The notes: generated from the letters alone by a model not told the origin. DNA of 64,000 nucleotides from Meghimatium bilineatum (GCA_034231615.1 CM067318.1:38473382-38537381), one strand, 5' to 3'; shown: positions 1 through 12,468, counted from the first letter of the stretch. Translations and numbers: made by a program.

Positions 1-603
1 GAAACACTGCAAAAATAAATGAAACACGTAGATGTCACTTAGCTTGCCTGTCCATTCTATTCACTAGATCTAGGAATAGTCTATTGTGAATAGTATATAG
101 AATCATTGTGTCTGACACACAATGAAATGTATGGATCTATTCTCCAAAACTAACACGTTACTAATATATTCTTTGAAAACAAATGTAATTCCAAAGAATT
201 CATCATCCGAATCAGAATCCAGATTTCTATAGGTCGGAACAAGAATAAACTAACACGGTCGCTCTTTTTTATAACTTACTTGGAAAAGAATTGGAAAGAC
301 GTGATATAATCATAGCTTATGGGCGCTAAGTCCTGGTCTTGTGACTAGCAAACATCATGTAGTTACATGCCGATAAATGAGTGCAGTGCAATGAGCATCA
401 CCAACTTGTTTATACTGAAAGACATCCGTCGTGCAAACTAGTTAAACTAGACAGCGTTAATGAAGCACAGCAGTGGCTAGTAGGTCAGCCGCTGCACAAG
501 AAATCCCATATATATATGTTGGAGCGTTCAGAATATAAATTAAATCCCTCCCCATTGCACAGAAGGATACAAGAACTGTATTGCTCAGACATTCCTAACT
601 TAC
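1..603 (-). other. FoxN1/4 intron, left edge
   Basis: Follows the donor at 603 on the minus strand. An 84-codon plus-strand ORF (381-635) crosses the splice site. It has no domain I recognise and is probably chance. I see no exon here. Confidence 0.5.
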
Positions 604-809
604 CACATAAAACTGTAAATTTCACTGACTGGTAAACTTCCATTCTTGCTGTTTTTCAGTGCTAACGCAATCAGACAACTGTAAGAAAAAACAGGCTTGG
701 GGTATGCTTTCTCTTCTGTGTTTGTTGTTGAGCTGACTGTGGCGTTCTCAGAATGCTGTAGCTGTGTAGTACAGGAAGGTGTTGATGCTACATGTACTTG
801 CTGGTATAC
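604..809 (-). CDS. FOXN4: FoxN1/4 exon carrying the first third of the forkhead domain
   Basis: The acceptor TTTTGTCAG precedes 809 and the donor ATGTG|GTAAGT is at 604/603. It is 206 bp: 68 codons plus two bases of a split codon. A Thr/Ser-rich linker leads into [16 protein letters not shown], helix 1 of the forkhead. Confidence 0.88.
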
Positions 810-3260
810 CTGACAAAATGAACAAGATCTGCAGAAGCTGATACACTCAACAGATAGACGTGAGACACACACACAGAAATCACCACCCCCCTCCCCAAAA
901 AATTCTTGACAGACTTTCTAGTTGGCCGTATGCCAGTTTGTAGCAGCTGCAGTTAAAGTGGAACAAGCTGGACAGGTCTTATATCTAAATTTGTCTGTCC
1001 TACTTCTGGTTTTTTTTTCTCTCTCAAACTCTGCGGATTAGCCCAGTGTAGTCTGAAAAAAGAAATGTTTTGTATTCACGGTCTTCTATATCTTTGCTGC
1101 TTGGTCTGACACATCCAACATAAGCATGACATCTGAGTCCCTCTATTGGACAACCAACAAAACCTCAAACTTCCTTAGTCACCTCATATGGCATATATGG
1201 CAAGTAAACGTGTAACTATTCTTTGTTCCCCTTTCAGGCCCTGGCAACACATAGGCAGGTGTTGATCCAGGAATACTTCATCTGTAACATGAAGCATATG
1301 TCTTATAAAAAAATCTTTATGCTGCCAAGACAACTCAGCAACATTTGGATATCGAGAACAGAACACTTAACTATTGGCTGGGAACAATTCAAGTCAAATA
1401 AGCTCATAAGAGAAGAAACCGAACAACATTGTTCTATTCTAAGTGAAAACAATGTAATTATATAGGACATGTACTTAAAATTAATGAATTCTTCTTCGGT
1501 GATCATGAATTAATGAACAAAGACTTCCATTACACGCATTAAAAATGGTTACTAAGTGGAAAGAGAAAAGATGAAGACCGAGAAACTCTTCAGAGAACAA
1601 TCATCAAAGAGGGTATGACTGTGGGTTTCAACAGCATACAAGAACTACACACGGTAGCATCACATCGCTCAAACTGACGAGCTCTGGTTTCAGCCCTTGG
1701 CACCGTATTCGGCGATGAAGGAACAGATAGATAACCAATATAGAAATTAGTACATCAGTGGACTTTGCTTCTTGTGCCTTAATCTCTTCCATTCTCCTCA
1801 TTAGTGAGTTCTCAAATGTTCTAGCATAACTAAAGTTGATCAGTCTTCCATCAGATGTTATCTGTTAACCCATCTACAGTGGTGGCACATGTAGCATTTA
1901 CCACTACATGGGAGTCTGCTACAAAAGAACAAAGGTGCAATGTCTGATGGCATGCATCTCTCAGTTTACCATGGGGACCGTTTGACAAGACAACAGTAAG
2001 AAATTGAGGCAGTACTAAATAATTTTTTCCCCAGGTGACAGGTTCCCAGTGTTGAAGAAGCTAGAAACAGGTGCAAAGAATATTTTGCAACCTACCATGT
2101 GTGATGAGGGGCACGGTAGTCAAGTTGATAGTGAAGTTGCTTACTATCACTGTATTACAGCATGCCAGGTTCGATACCACACATATCCCCCAACCTTTGC
2201 ACTCGCCTCCTATGACATGCCTGCAAAGAAGACAGTAGCTCTATTCTATGCTCCCTGAACTAGAAGACCATGCTCTGGTAGCCATACAGGCGGTGTAATC
2301 AGTGAGACTCAGAGATGTAACATTTCCTCACCTTCTAAATATACTAGAAACTATAATTGTGTGGAGATGATATTAACAATGATGAGATGGTGTTAGCAAC
2401 AGTTTCACAAGTAGGAAATATGTTAATGGTGTAAAAGATACCTGAGGTTGAACTCCTGTTTGCAAACGTCCAAGTAGAACCGGTGATGACTGTGAAGGTG
2501 ACAATAAATTGTTGCCAGATTTCAGTAAAACTCGATTATTTTTGTCTGTTTTCACTGTGTTAATTTTTCGTGGTGACGTCAGCACAAACTGTGAACCAGT
2601 GGTACTAGTGTGAATTGGCAAATCTGCAGAAATGGTGAAACCTGCAGGAAAACTACCATCCACTGTGCTTAGAACAAATGTCTGTGCTTTGTGGGGTGAA
2701 TCTTTTGATGAAGTAATTAAAAAGTTTTGAGTCTTTGCTGGGGAGCTGCCTTGTACTGACAGAATGCGGATAGTCTGATGTTCTTGTCTAATATTTTGAG
2801 ATTTGGATAACTGTGTTTTTTGCTGTGTAGAATGAGTTTCAGTGTCAGAAGAGTCTAAAAAATTATTATAGTTAGCATACACACGCATAGGAGCACCATT
2901 TGCACTAGCAGTTGACAATATATTCTCCGTATTTTCATTCTGTAGGAGTTGCACTGGAAACACTGACTGAGGATTTACAGAGATCAAATTGCTGCTATCT
3001 GAAGTGTCATCATTATCAAGGTGTGCAAGGGTTGACAAGGAGGAGTTGTGTAGCCAGTTCATATCACCCAGATGACCATTTCCTTCAAGGGAATCCAAGT
3101 CTAAGCTGTTCTCCATCTTAATGTCGGAAACATTTACGTGCATTTCCTCTGTTAAATGGGCCATATCTGCACTAGTATTCATTAAGAATGCATCCAAATC
3201 ACTTTTGTCTGTATTCAGAAACAGCAGAGGATCATTCGCTCGATCCAAGAATGAATCCAT
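604..3260 (-). CDS. FOXN4: FoxN1/4-type forkhead transcription factor (partial, 3' end outside window)
   Basis: Two exons on the minus strand join in phase 0 (CDS 3260-2442, then 809-604) to give 341 residues plus two bases. The second exon encodes [20 protein letters not shown] followed by [13 protein letters not shown], the start of a forkhead (winged-helix) DNA-binding domain. This matches FOXN1/FOXN4 much better than other Fox classes (established family knowledge). The first exon is acidic and Ser/Thr-rich and has a DMNWLHNSS motif near residue 68, resembling the N-terminal NWLH motif of FoxN proteins. The donor after exon 2 (ATGTG|GTAAGT) splits the codon after SFM. The rest of the forkhead (helix 3 and wings) must lie left of base 1. 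I see no candidate for it in 1-600. The start is the first ATG after a good acceptor at 3283. FoxN1/4 proteins act in the nucleus in cell-fate decisions. Symbol by family; the exact orthologue is not resolved. Confidence 0.85.
1018..1245 (-). repeat. SINE-A copy, degenerate
   Basis: Minus-orientation match to the family defined at 63506-63786: tail CTCAAACTCTGCGGATTAGC, then ...TGACACATCC... and ...TTAGTCACCTC... The copy is diverged and lies in the FoxN1/4 intron. Confidence 0.65.
1250..1735 (+). mobile_element. LINE 3' end fragment (RT-class, basic tail)
   Basis: Broken frames read [20 protein letters not shown], then a HTVASHRS tail and a GTVFGDEGT end. This is the C-terminal linker and tail of a LINE ORF2. 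The same tail recurs at 5040-5440 and 62176-62430 on the minus strand. Stops and frameshifts make it a dead fragment. Confidence 0.65.
1860..2290 (+). repeat. Family-C interspersed repeat, longest copy
   Basis: Shares GTGGCACATGTAGCATTT..., CAAAGGTGCAATGTC..., GGTGACAGGTT and a GACATGCCTG...AAGACAGTAG block with copies at 34735-35045 and 37085-37260. The last block resembles the reverse complement of the SINE-A 5' half. Class unknown. Confidence 0.6.
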
Positions 3261-3282
3261 ATTTGTGGATACTATATCCCAG
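2442..3282 (-). CDS. FOXN4: FoxN1/4 exon with start codon and acidic N-terminus
   Basis: The acceptor CTGTAG lies just right of 3282, a short 5' UTR precedes ATG at 3260-3258, and the donor is CAACCTCAG|GTATCT at 2442/2441. It encodes 273 residues beginning [20 protein letters not shown]. The open frame runs 69 bases past the donor into the intron, so the raw ORF overstates the protein. The sequence is low in structure, with SP dipeptides ([25 protein letters not shown]) that could be proline-directed kinase sites (inference). Confidence 0.8.
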
Positions 3283-3299
3283 CTACAGATGGTCTACTT

Positions 3300-3755
3300 G
3301 AAGTTCCTAAAACAGATTCATCTCACTTCTGTCAAACCTGCAATAAAAGATACAATAAAACAGATTCATCTCACTTCTGTCAAACTTGCAATATTTCAAA
3401 AATTGAAACACAATTACTATCTATCTACCTCTGTGCAAGTTACAGATCAGTCAGGTTTATAGGAAAAAAAAGTACTTCGGATATAGGCATGTTCCAGGCG
3501 AATGAAAGAAGAACTATCTATCTATCGTCATATCCACTTGTGTCGTTAAACATCATAAGGGGAAGTTGAAGTTGCTTGTCTTTTACTATATGGGTCCCAT
3601 TGGCAGCTTGTCTCTCTTATAGTTTCTTTGATTGTCTCCACCCATCTAGTTATTGGTCTTCATCACGCATTGTAGCCCAATCTGTTGTATGCAAGAAGGT
3701 CAGTTTGCATTGGTTACATTCTCATTCGGGCAGCACTCAACCCTCTTCTTTTTTC
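3300..3755. other. No gene seen
   Basis: Upstream intron or 5' flank of FoxN1/4. A short direct duplication of ACAGATTCATCTCACTTCTG occurs at about 3310 and 3360. Nothing else is supportable. Confidence 0.4.
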
Positions 3756-3756
3756 G

Positions 3757-3905
3757 TTCTCTAACTCCTGCAAGTTAGCATGTAGAATGGAGAACACATT
3801 GCGTTGTCATGGCTTATTGATTGGCTGTGATATCTGTGCTTTTTGACCTGACACATCTGACTTCAGCATGGCTTTTGGGTTACTTTGATCTAAGGAGTCA
3901 GACAA
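3757..3905 (-). repeat. SINE-A fragment
   Basis: Minus-orientation tail (CTAACTCCTGCAAGTTAGCA...) through GACACATCTGACTTCAGCATG. 5' half missing. Confidence 0.6.
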
Positions 3906-4129
3906 TGGACTTTATTTTGTCCATCTTTGTTTTTGCTTTTAGGCATCACATGTTTGATTATTGGTTTTCTGTATATGGCCTGATCTATCACTTGATATGC
4001 AGTGATGTGGACATTCCCCTGCACCTTGGTGAATCTATTCTCAAGTTAAACGCTCTTGCACGTGGACAGTCAACACCCCCAAAACCTCTTAACATTCAAA
4101 ATAATACAAACATACATATTTTGGACATA

Positions 4130-4400
4130 TAAAAATCACAATGGTTTGGAAAGATTAATCATGGAGGGAAAAGTTCCAAGAAAGAGAGCAAGAGGCAGAC
4201 CAAGATAGACACATGACATAAAAAAAAACCCAAACATGACACTGGCAGAAGCTGGGCAGCTCGCACATAACCTAGAGGCTCACATAGTGGCAGTGAGGAC
4301 AATGTTCTGTAAAGAACACATAACATGGAGAGAGACCCCTCTACCAAAGAGGCATCTGCTGATTTGTCTAAATTATGAGTCAAGAAGCCTAGAAGTAGAA
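4130..4400 (+). mobile_element. LINE tail fragment
   Basis: Reads ...MEGKVPRKRARGRPR... and MTLAEAGQLAHN, the basic C-terminal tail of an ORF2-type LINE. Stops are present. Related tails occur at 12469-12690, 18060-18480, 42725-42915 and 50945-51180. Confidence 0.6.
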
Positions 4401-4619
4401 AACTGACACTAATAGATTTCAATATACTTATACAATAAATCTTTAGTTAATAATTCAGTAGAATATATAAAACACACAAGAAAAGGAGATTGTACACTAT
4501 AACAATTATTTTGAATGGTATGCTGTATAGGACCTAATAATAATAAAATCCATAAAGGTTATGGATAACCCGTCAGGGCAGTAGGGAGCCACACATTGAG
4601 ACATTTGGTATAGTATAGA

Positions 4620-4985
4620 TAGAAAAATCTCCATGCATCTGTCCTCTACTATCCTGATCAGTTTGGAAACTTCACACCTTGTCCTGTCCTCAATATTATC
4701 CAGCCATGTCTTCTAACTCCCTCGCCTTCTTCTACACTCAACCGTACCTTGAAGAACATCTTGCTGAGCATCTGCTGCCGTCGAGGAAAGTCTCATCACT
4801 TGTCTGTACCACCAGAGTTTATGAATTTTCATGATTGTTCACCTGCTATACAATAGTTCTATCTTGCACAAACACACTGGTCTTATGTTCTCTGTAACAG
4901 ATACCCAACACACGTCTATAGTAATAATACTAGCATGCATTTGGTTTTCAAATGCTTGAATTTTTCTCTCCCCAGTTAGTGATCA
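4620..4985 (-). mobile_element. LINE tail fragment, minus orientation
   Basis: On the minus strand, broken frames give a basic RRRRGRYKTWLDNIEDRTRC-like tail typical of LINE ORF2 ends. Weak and decayed. Confidence 0.4.
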
Positions 4986-5039
4986 GGTCTCATACATAAA
5001 GGACTCACTCCCACACTATTCAGGGTGTATTCACATTAA

Positions 5040-5440
5040 TTCATTTTCCTTTTTTTGCTGAAGTTAGCGCATAGGTCAGATCTCTCCAATTCTGTCTGTT
5101 CAAAGCTATTCTGTGCAGTTCTTGAATAGCATGAATATTGGATGTTTTACTTTCTCTAAGTATTGTTCTTCTGAGTGTTTCTTTTGGTCTACCCCTTGCT
5201 CTTTTGCCTTTAGGTATCCATTCAACAGATTGGTGGTGTATTCAGAGCATTTCCAGCACTCATATCCATATGATAGCACCGGAATAACGCAGGAATTAAA
5301 TAAGCGTATTTTCGTGCATGTGATTGACTTTGACTTCCAGATATTAGACAGTCTGTTAAATGCACTTGATGCTAGGGCAATGCAAGTTGTAATTTCTGGC
5401 ATGACATCAATCACCGTTGAGTGTTAATTTGCTTCCTCGA
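5040..5440 (-). mobile_element. LINE RT C-terminal fragment
   Basis: The minus strand reads RLSNIWKSKSITCTKIRLFN, then VIPVLSYGYECW (the GxExW motif after the RT domain), then a tail with QELH. It matches the family at 1250-1735. Frameshifted and dead. Confidence 0.7.
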
Positions 5441-5879
5441 TAGAATTTGTGTACTTGTTTACTTTAAATTTAAATGGACAACTTGAAAAAAGTATACAAA
5501 AATAAGTGTAAAAGAAATATTGACAGAACCAAATATTTATATACGTTATGTCCTATATGTCCCCTAGGCCCAAACAGAAGAGTACATAAATCGGCAACAC
5601 TAAAGATTCAGAGTAAAGAAGCAGAAGTATAATAGATAGTAGAATGTAGATCATATTATAAGAAGTAGAATGATACATTAAGTTCAACATTATTCATTAT
5701 TACATAAGGAAGTGAAACCGCCAATATAATAAAATAAAAAATGATACGTCTAGGTTCAAGAATATAATTTATTACAATTTTTATTATACAGAAAGTTTCA
5801 TATTTTAATTAATTACGTATATCACAAAACTTGAACAAAGTCCTGTAATAATTTACAAGCACAAAAGACGAGAGAAGTT

Positions 5880-6240
5880 ATTGAACTCGGCGCCTCGGCC
5901 ATCTTAAAAAGTAGGCAGGTCGTTTCGCCGACATTTTGAATTTATCACTCGACACAGATGAAATCATCAGAAATGCAGAGTTAATCAAGAGATATTACAA
6001 ACAAAAGCATCCACTGAAACCCCTTGTACACTATTTCCTGTATATGCATGTTTAACGTGTAGAATAAACAATGAACATTTGTAATAAGATATGCAGGAAG
6101 TAGAAATTTCAAATTTTAAGTCTTCTCACAGTTTCGATTTGAAAAGGAAAACATTGCGACCCAGACATGCCGGTTTAGCCGCCAGTGTTCAGCTGTCCAG
6201 ATTATGAAATTTCGCGTTCGTGTTTTTCTAATTTTGTAAT
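5880..6240 (-). promoter_or_regulatory. Candidate promoter region upstream of FoxN1/4
   Basis: A CpG-richer island in AT-rich sequence. On the minus strand it has AAGATGGCC (YY1-like) near 5897-5905 and TTTCGCG near 6210. It lies about 2.6 kb upstream of the first coding exon. Inference from composition only. Confidence 0.25.
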
Positions 6241-6244
6241 CAAA

Positions 6245-7050
6245 TTTCACTTACCAGCACATCTCATGTATAATATGCTAATTAGTTTTACATAAACATT
6301 TTGCTTTTATTAATTAAACTATGTAAACAACAAACACACGTGAGTTTTTTTTCCGGGGAAGATGCGTAAAAGTTGTAGAGATTCTGTTGGTCGGTTTATG
6401 GCACAAAGAAAGGTGTATCCTTCGAAATGGTGAACGTTGATTGGTCGGGTTTTTCCGTCTGCTTTAAAAAAGATAACATTGATTGGCTGCCGCTTGAGGT
6501 ACACATTATCAACGTGCTGGGACATGTGTGCTACATGTTGATTCATATAATGTGTAATGACCTATTTACAGCTGTCACTGGTTGGAACAATAGAATTGTT
6601 GTGTATGTGTACTGTTTGGATATTGGGGTACATTTTTTTAAAAATCCGCATCCACTCTATTAGACAAAATCCTTTTTTTTTTAATCTTTGCGATTATTTC
6701 TGAGAATTGTCAGCTTTATAATGTTACAGTGCTTGTCCTCAATCATACCTGAATAATACAATGGACCAACACTTGTGCTGCTAAGCAAAAAAGATATCAA
6801 GTTAAATGAATGGCACATGTTTCCAGACGAACATGTAATAACTTAGATAACATTAAAGAATGAGATACAATATAAAACATATTACACATAATTTTTAATT
6901 TGAATTAGCTATTGTTATAAGTACACATAACATGGAAACACGTTTCCAATGACATGCCCAACAGACCATGATAAGCCTATAACAATAAAGCAAATTAAAC
7001 ACTTTTTAAACAGCCTCTTACTGATAAATCCGTCCAATAAAACGCGGATG
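6245..7050. other. AT-rich spacer, no gene seen
   Basis: ORFs of 75-78 codons occur on both strands around 6319-6663 without recognisable domains. No exon or repeat that I can support. Confidence 0.4.
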
Positions 7051-7051
7051 T

Positions 7052-7062
7052 TGGTCCTATTT
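7052..7062. repeat. LINE target-site duplication, left copy
   Basis: TGGTCCTATTT, identical to 8947-8957. Confidence 0.85.
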
Positions 7063-8946
7063 AGTTAGTTAGTTAGTCGTTGGATCATCATCACTGCAAA
7101 CTGGACACATCCATAGTTGCTCCGATCTCTCCTTGAGTGTATCCGCCATCACACTTCTGCTGACAGCACCGGTCCTATGCTGGTTGACCATCATTCTTCT
7201 GCGCCCTCCAAAATGTTCACCTCTAGCAACACCGCATCTCAATCCCTGATCTTTAATCCTAGCCATTGAAAAGGAATCATCATCCACATTAGTCTCACTC
7301 TCGCGTGTTATATCTCTTAAGTTCAAAACGTCAGCGCGATCCATTGCCCCATCGCCCTTTGCCACAATCGCACACGATGCCAGTTGATCCGCTCTTTCAT
7401 TGCCTCGAACGCCCACATGTCCCCTCAGAGAAAATAAATGTAACCGCTTTCAAGCTCGCATTTCTCAAGGCCTCAATCCACTGTTCGCGAACGAGACCCA
7501 CTTGTACCTTCTTAATCATACTCATAGAGTCACTCAAGATGCAGACCTGCGTTACTTTCTGTGTGCGTAGCCACTCAGATGCCTTGGTCACCGCCATAGT
7601 CTCCATGGTCATACTACTCGTAGTGACCGCAAAGGCACCACTTTCCTCCTTGATCGTTTTACCTGCGCACTGAGCTGTAAAGGCCCAAGCACTGCGAACA
7701 TGCATAATTACAGATCCATCAGTGTATATAATCACATCCCCCTCTTTGGTATTCTCACTGATTAAAGCCTGCACTTCTTTCTCCACAGCTGTGGGACACC
7801 ATTCTCTGCATTCCCTGCTAAGTGATATTACTACTCTCAAACAAGTTTCAAAATATGTGGGTAGACCTATCCATTCCGCACCAGCTGCCACATCCTGTAA
7901 TCTGCACACGCTTTGTATTACATCCTCAGCACGTCCCATCCACGACCTTCCTCTCTTGAGTCTGCTGCCTTTAACTTTCTGTATTTCGGAATGCAACGGG
8001 TGTTCCTTATCTGCATGTATTTGAAGGTACGCCCGTGCACGGCAATACTGTAATCTATGATCAGCTGTTGGGCAGTCAAGTAGGTATCGCATAGCTCTTG
8101 TCGATGTGTCTCTTGTGCATCCCATAATGATACGCATTGCTGCATTCTGGACTCTATCCAGTCTTTCGATCTGAGTTTGGCTAAGAGTCAGAATTGCCAG
8201 TGCATATTCCACCACAGCCACAACCAAACCCTGGTACAAAAGAAATAACAATCTTTGCTCACACTGCGCAGCAGCCATAACCTTCATTGCTGCTAAGCCT
8301 TTGCCTGCCCTTATGATAATGTGGTCAACATGTTCCCTGAAACTCAGGCTTCTGTAAAAAAAACACACCCAGATATCTCATTGTGCTAGTTCTTTCTAAA
8401 CTTTTCCCGGACAACGAAACTTGTGGCATGGGTGTCTTTACCATGTGATTGTTCAAGGAAAACCACGTCACGAATGCCTTAGACGGATTAACCACTGCTC
8501 CCGTATCTCGACACCAATTTGTCAATCTGTCCAGCTCCTTCTGTAGTTCCACAACGCACTCTTCTCGATTTCTGCCCTGTCTATACGCCAGGATATCATC
8601 GGCATATGACATCGTTCTGCCAACACCTGTGATTTGATTGCCAGCTATATGTACTGTGTATACATTGAAAAGTACAGGAGATAGAGGCGATCCCTGTGGC
8701 AGGCCAGGGCTAATAACCGTTGGTGTAGATATCCAGTTACCACACTTAAGAACTACAACCCTGTGCATCAGGGCGGCGCCAACCCAACGCACGACAAAAG
8801 GATTAAATGCAGGATTTAACAGCTGGTGCATCAAGATATCCAAGGACACCCTATTGTACGCATCCTCAAGGTCTATTGCGACAGCACAATTCTCCATGCG
8901 CGAATCGAACCCCTCAAAAACATCCTGCGCAAATATGGCTGCATTA
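7063..8946 (-). mobile_element. 5'-truncated I-superfamily LINE with RT and RNase H, bounded by an 11-bp target-site duplication
   Basis: The minus strand encodes an RT core (GLPQGSPLSPVLFNVY; SYADD near 8597-8612), a linker with VEYALAILTLSQTQIERLDR, then RNase H (IIYTDGS, METMAV, ILSDSMS, NERADQLA) and a final CPVC-SDDDPTTN. RNase H downstream of RT is characteristic of the I superfamily. The 3' end carries TTAG/CTAA repeats (7063-7078). TGGTCCTATTT occurs at both 7052-7062 and 8947-8957, a perfect duplication that proves insertion. Two frameshifts, near 8350 (A-run) and 7420, split the ORF, so it is inactive. The endonuclease and ORF1 are missing through 5' truncation. Relatives of this element occur at 14255, 17740, 21450, 23130, 26699 and 33230. 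Confidence 0.93.
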
Positions 8947-8957
8947 TGGTCCTATTT
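8947..8957. repeat. LINE target-site duplication, right copy
   Basis: TGGTCCTATTT, identical to 7052-7062. It is followed by a doubled TGATTATATCAAAGAGCTT segment (8957-9003). Confidence 0.85.
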
Positions 8958-9009
8958 GATTATATCAAAGAGCTTTGATATTGATTATATCAAAGAGCTT
9001 TGATATAAA

Positions 9010-10170
9010 AAAAATAATGGTCATCAATTCGTGTGAACCCCAACATCCGAAGAATTAATTAAGTATTTATACCACTGCCAGGGCTTGTAGATATGGGGGG
9101 GATATGGGGTTCACTCCTCCCCATCTTAGGAAATCAGAACATGACTTTTAGTACTAGGAACTAACCAAAAGGTCGGTAAGCACCCCCAACTTATTTTTTT
9201 TTTGCAAAAAGGACTTCAAATTTTCCGTCAAATAATGAAATTTAGAAACGAAATCGGACCAAAGACCCCTTTTTAAATTTTGTTTAGATAAAAACCCCAT
9301 CCTTAAATTAATCATAGGCCTATCTACGGCCCTTCCTCTACTCACGTCCAAGACAGTGGACTTTACTTGACCCTTGGCTGAGTCAACATCATTGTACCCT
9401 TGCGTATCCAAAGATATTGCCTTGTAAAGTGTTGTGACTGCCCTAGGACGATATATTTGGACTCGAATCTCACGAAATACACCACATGACAAAATACTAC
9501 TGAAGATCATACATGTAAAAATTTCAGTGAAATAAAATTCGAAGTAGGAAAACAATTTAGTTTTGACGGATAAAAAGTTTTAAAAACATCATCACAAAAT
9601 GTCCGCCAAACATCCCTATACTAGTTAATATGTATCATGCTGAAATCTGGTGCATCAGACTAAAAACAAATATCTCGGCCAAGCTATAAGCCATGACAAC
9701 GTAGTTTCGTTATCCGGACTATTTCAAACTATACCAGCTAAGCTGTAGAAGTCTGAGCCTTATGGATGAGTGGGAAAAAAGACATGCCCAGACCAGAGTT
9801 ACACGCAAATGTTTGAAAAGACCTAGTTCCGAAGATTTTTTTTTAAAGGCACAGAAATGCCCAATCCATAAATATACTGTTCAAAGAAAATAAACGCAAC
9901 TTTTTTTTTGCACTTTTAGAACCGATATTCGCCGATTGGACATCACTCAACCAGGTCATTAATTTCTCTTGGTTACCTAAATTGTACTAACATCATCATT
10001 GGTGAGATCATGAAAGAGGTCATGGTCAAAACGATATTTTTGTCAACAACTCAATGAAAGGTTCATGAGAATCCCGTGAAACTTATTAAACACAAAATTC
10101 TCTGATCATGTTATTGATTGTCCATAAAATATTGATAGTCATCAAATAAATTCTATTGAAAATTCAATGT
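9010..10170. other. Unassigned AT-rich sequence
   Basis: A 133-codon minus ORF (9154-9555) has no recognisable domain. At about 9880 the sequence TTCAAAGAAAATAAACGCAA looks like the end of a DNA transposon, but I find no partner inverted repeat. No gene call. Confidence 0.35.
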
Positions 10171-10175
10171 GCAAG

Positions 10176-10745
10176 TATTCGTCTTCTTTCGTTCACTTGA
10201 AACATTTCTATATCTGTAATTCTGTCTCCTGAATAAAACTCACTGTATTTTGTAGTTCACACAGTGGCCCACAGTTCTTTGATTCCAGTATTGTTTCTTC
10301 TTGCCAATATGTCTATCTCATCATTTCATACTCATAACACTCTTGAAGTACATGTTTGTCCCTCTGTGCTGACTGTCCACATGGAATTTGAATTTTGTGT
10401 ACATATGACTGCGAGGTCGTTTCTATCCCGTTCTGATGTGTAGAATTACAACTTGTACTATCTATTCATAATGTGATAGTCATCTTGTGTTGGTGTTTGT
10501 GGCTTTCTTGTTGACTTGATCATCTATTTTTTCTTATGGTAGGTGATTGGTACATATGGTTGGACTTCGGCATCACCTTCCTTAGCCAGAAGGTCTGCTT
10601 TTTCATTTCCTGGTATTCCAAGGTGGTATGCATGCGTGAAGTGGATACACTCAAACACACCCCCCCCCCTCTTTTTTTAAAATCTAGGAACTGACAATTG
10701 TTGTTGAACTTGATGATCACTATTCTGTGGCAGTTGGTTGAACCC
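10176..10745 (-). mobile_element. LINE RNase H-region fragment
   Basis: Nucleotide-similar to 23409-24000 on the same strand (TCTTCTTTCGTTCACTTGAA..., GTGTTGGTGTTTGTGGCTTT). Decayed, with a C-run inserted near 10660. Confidence 0.7.
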
Positions 10746-10759
10746 ATGACCTTTACCGA

Positions 10760-11880
10760 CGATCACGGTTGAACCATTCAGCATTATCATCAGGTGCCGT
10801 GCTGACAGAGATACCTCTATTTCCAGCATCTTTTATCAGGACCGTTGTCGACTGCGTGCCACGATGGTAGATTAATATTTTCTCACGTTTTCGTTCTCGA
10901 TCTCTTTTGCCTATAGAATATATTTCCTGTTGTAACTATGTTCTCCAGATGTTCATGTCTCATAACTTGTCCAAAAAGTAAAGTTTATCTCTTTCTCATA
11001 TTATTAAGTAACCCCTGTCTCACGTGTTACTCTTTCAGCATCTCATATGTTAGTCTTTCAAGCTTTCCATTATACTCTCTGCATTTTTCTATAGAATCTC
11101 TGTTAACTCTAATTTTCCACTATCTGTTTATTTAGTGTCCACTATTTGCATCCATATGTTGAATCGTTGTTATGTACCAGAAAACACAGAACCTATTTTA
11201 CAAAACTGCCCGCTGTACGACGTCACAAGAAGAATATCTCAGACCTGGTGACCACAGTCCAGTTCATTGATGAAATTCATATCAGCGTCTGATTTTCACA
11301 GGAGAATGAGCAAGAAAAATAAGGTGTTATGTAAACGAGATCATTCGGTAGATTTTCTCAGTATGATGCAAGTCTTCGAAATTCCGCTTCGCTTAAATGT
11401 GTTTTCTTCGAAATGCCGGCCCCTACAATGTATTTTTATCGGTGCCGCCTGATGCGGCCAGCTATCTGCATCATATATAAATAACCAAATGGTTGGAGGG
11501 CGTCCGACAAAGTGAAGGGTGCCGCAGTAACCATTTCCATTTCTGCGTCATAGAAACATGGCTTGATAAAATTTCCTTCATCTATTTTGTGTATTATTGT
11601 TTAGTTTATAAGTTATTTGTCTCTTGAAAAATGTCCCATTTGGACCGACACGTTGAGATACATCTCTGCATCATAGTACAAGACACTGTATGTAACTGTT
11701 GGTATCCAATAGGTGCCGAGTAGTGCTACTCTTGGCAGCTCAATGCCATTCTTTAAAATGTGCAGGTCTTCTGAAGTTGAGTTTATCATAAGAAACAACT
11801 ACAGACAAGAATGGCTACGACAGTAAGACTTGACACTTACTATGCGAATACCAGCAAAAACCCAACCTAATGTACCCTCT
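10760..11880. other. No gene seen
   Basis: Only short ORFs without domains. Possible LINE debris near 10860-11160. A short TATATAA occurs near 11475 without other promoter support. Confidence 0.35.
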
Positions 11881-11889
11881 AAAACAAAT

Positions 11890-12125
11890 CGAGAGATCAC
11901 AATAGTCTTAGATTTCAACTAAGAACAGGCCACGCCCCCGTTAATAAACACATGAACAGAATAAACCCATCACACGAACCAAATTGTAAGCACTGTAACG
12001 CACACGAGGAGACTGTCGAACACCTCATATTGCAGTGCCCAAAACTAACAGACGTCCGACAAGAACTACTACCACCGCTTTCAACTATACACAACACAGT
12101 CTACACATCTTAACACAGCTGAGGA
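11890..12125 (+). mobile_element. LINE C-terminal zinc-knuckle fragment
   Basis: The plus strand reads LRTGHAPVNKHMNRINPSHE, then NCKHCNAHEETVEHLILQCP and KLTDVRQELL. This is the CxxC...HxxxxC knuckle found after RNase H at the end of I/Jockey-type LINE ORF2. Truncated on both sides. Confidence 0.75.
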
Positions 12126-12468
12126 GAACGTGTGCATCATTCATCAGACGGGCTATGGGCTGTCAAAAGCTGCCAGCTCACAGCAAAAGGGATTGAATCA
12201 CCATCATCATGTTTCATATCTCTGCAAAACTTTTTCCATCTGTTATTGTTATTCCTAACTATTTCTTCTTCTGCCTTCATTCTCAAGCTCATGCTAATTA
12301 AAACTTCACATTCTCTCAAGTTCCTGCTAACGCAAGTTCTTGCTAACTTATTATCACATTCTCTCAAATTCCTGATAATTCATATTCTCTCACGTTCCTG
12401 TTAACTCAAACTCCTGCTAACTCAGGTTCCTGCTAATTAATACTACTGCTAACTCAAGCTCATATGTG

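Noticed and set aside
381..635. 84-codon plus-strand ORF as a possible small gene
   Set aside because: No recognisable domain, and it overlaps the FoxN1/4 exon in antisense.
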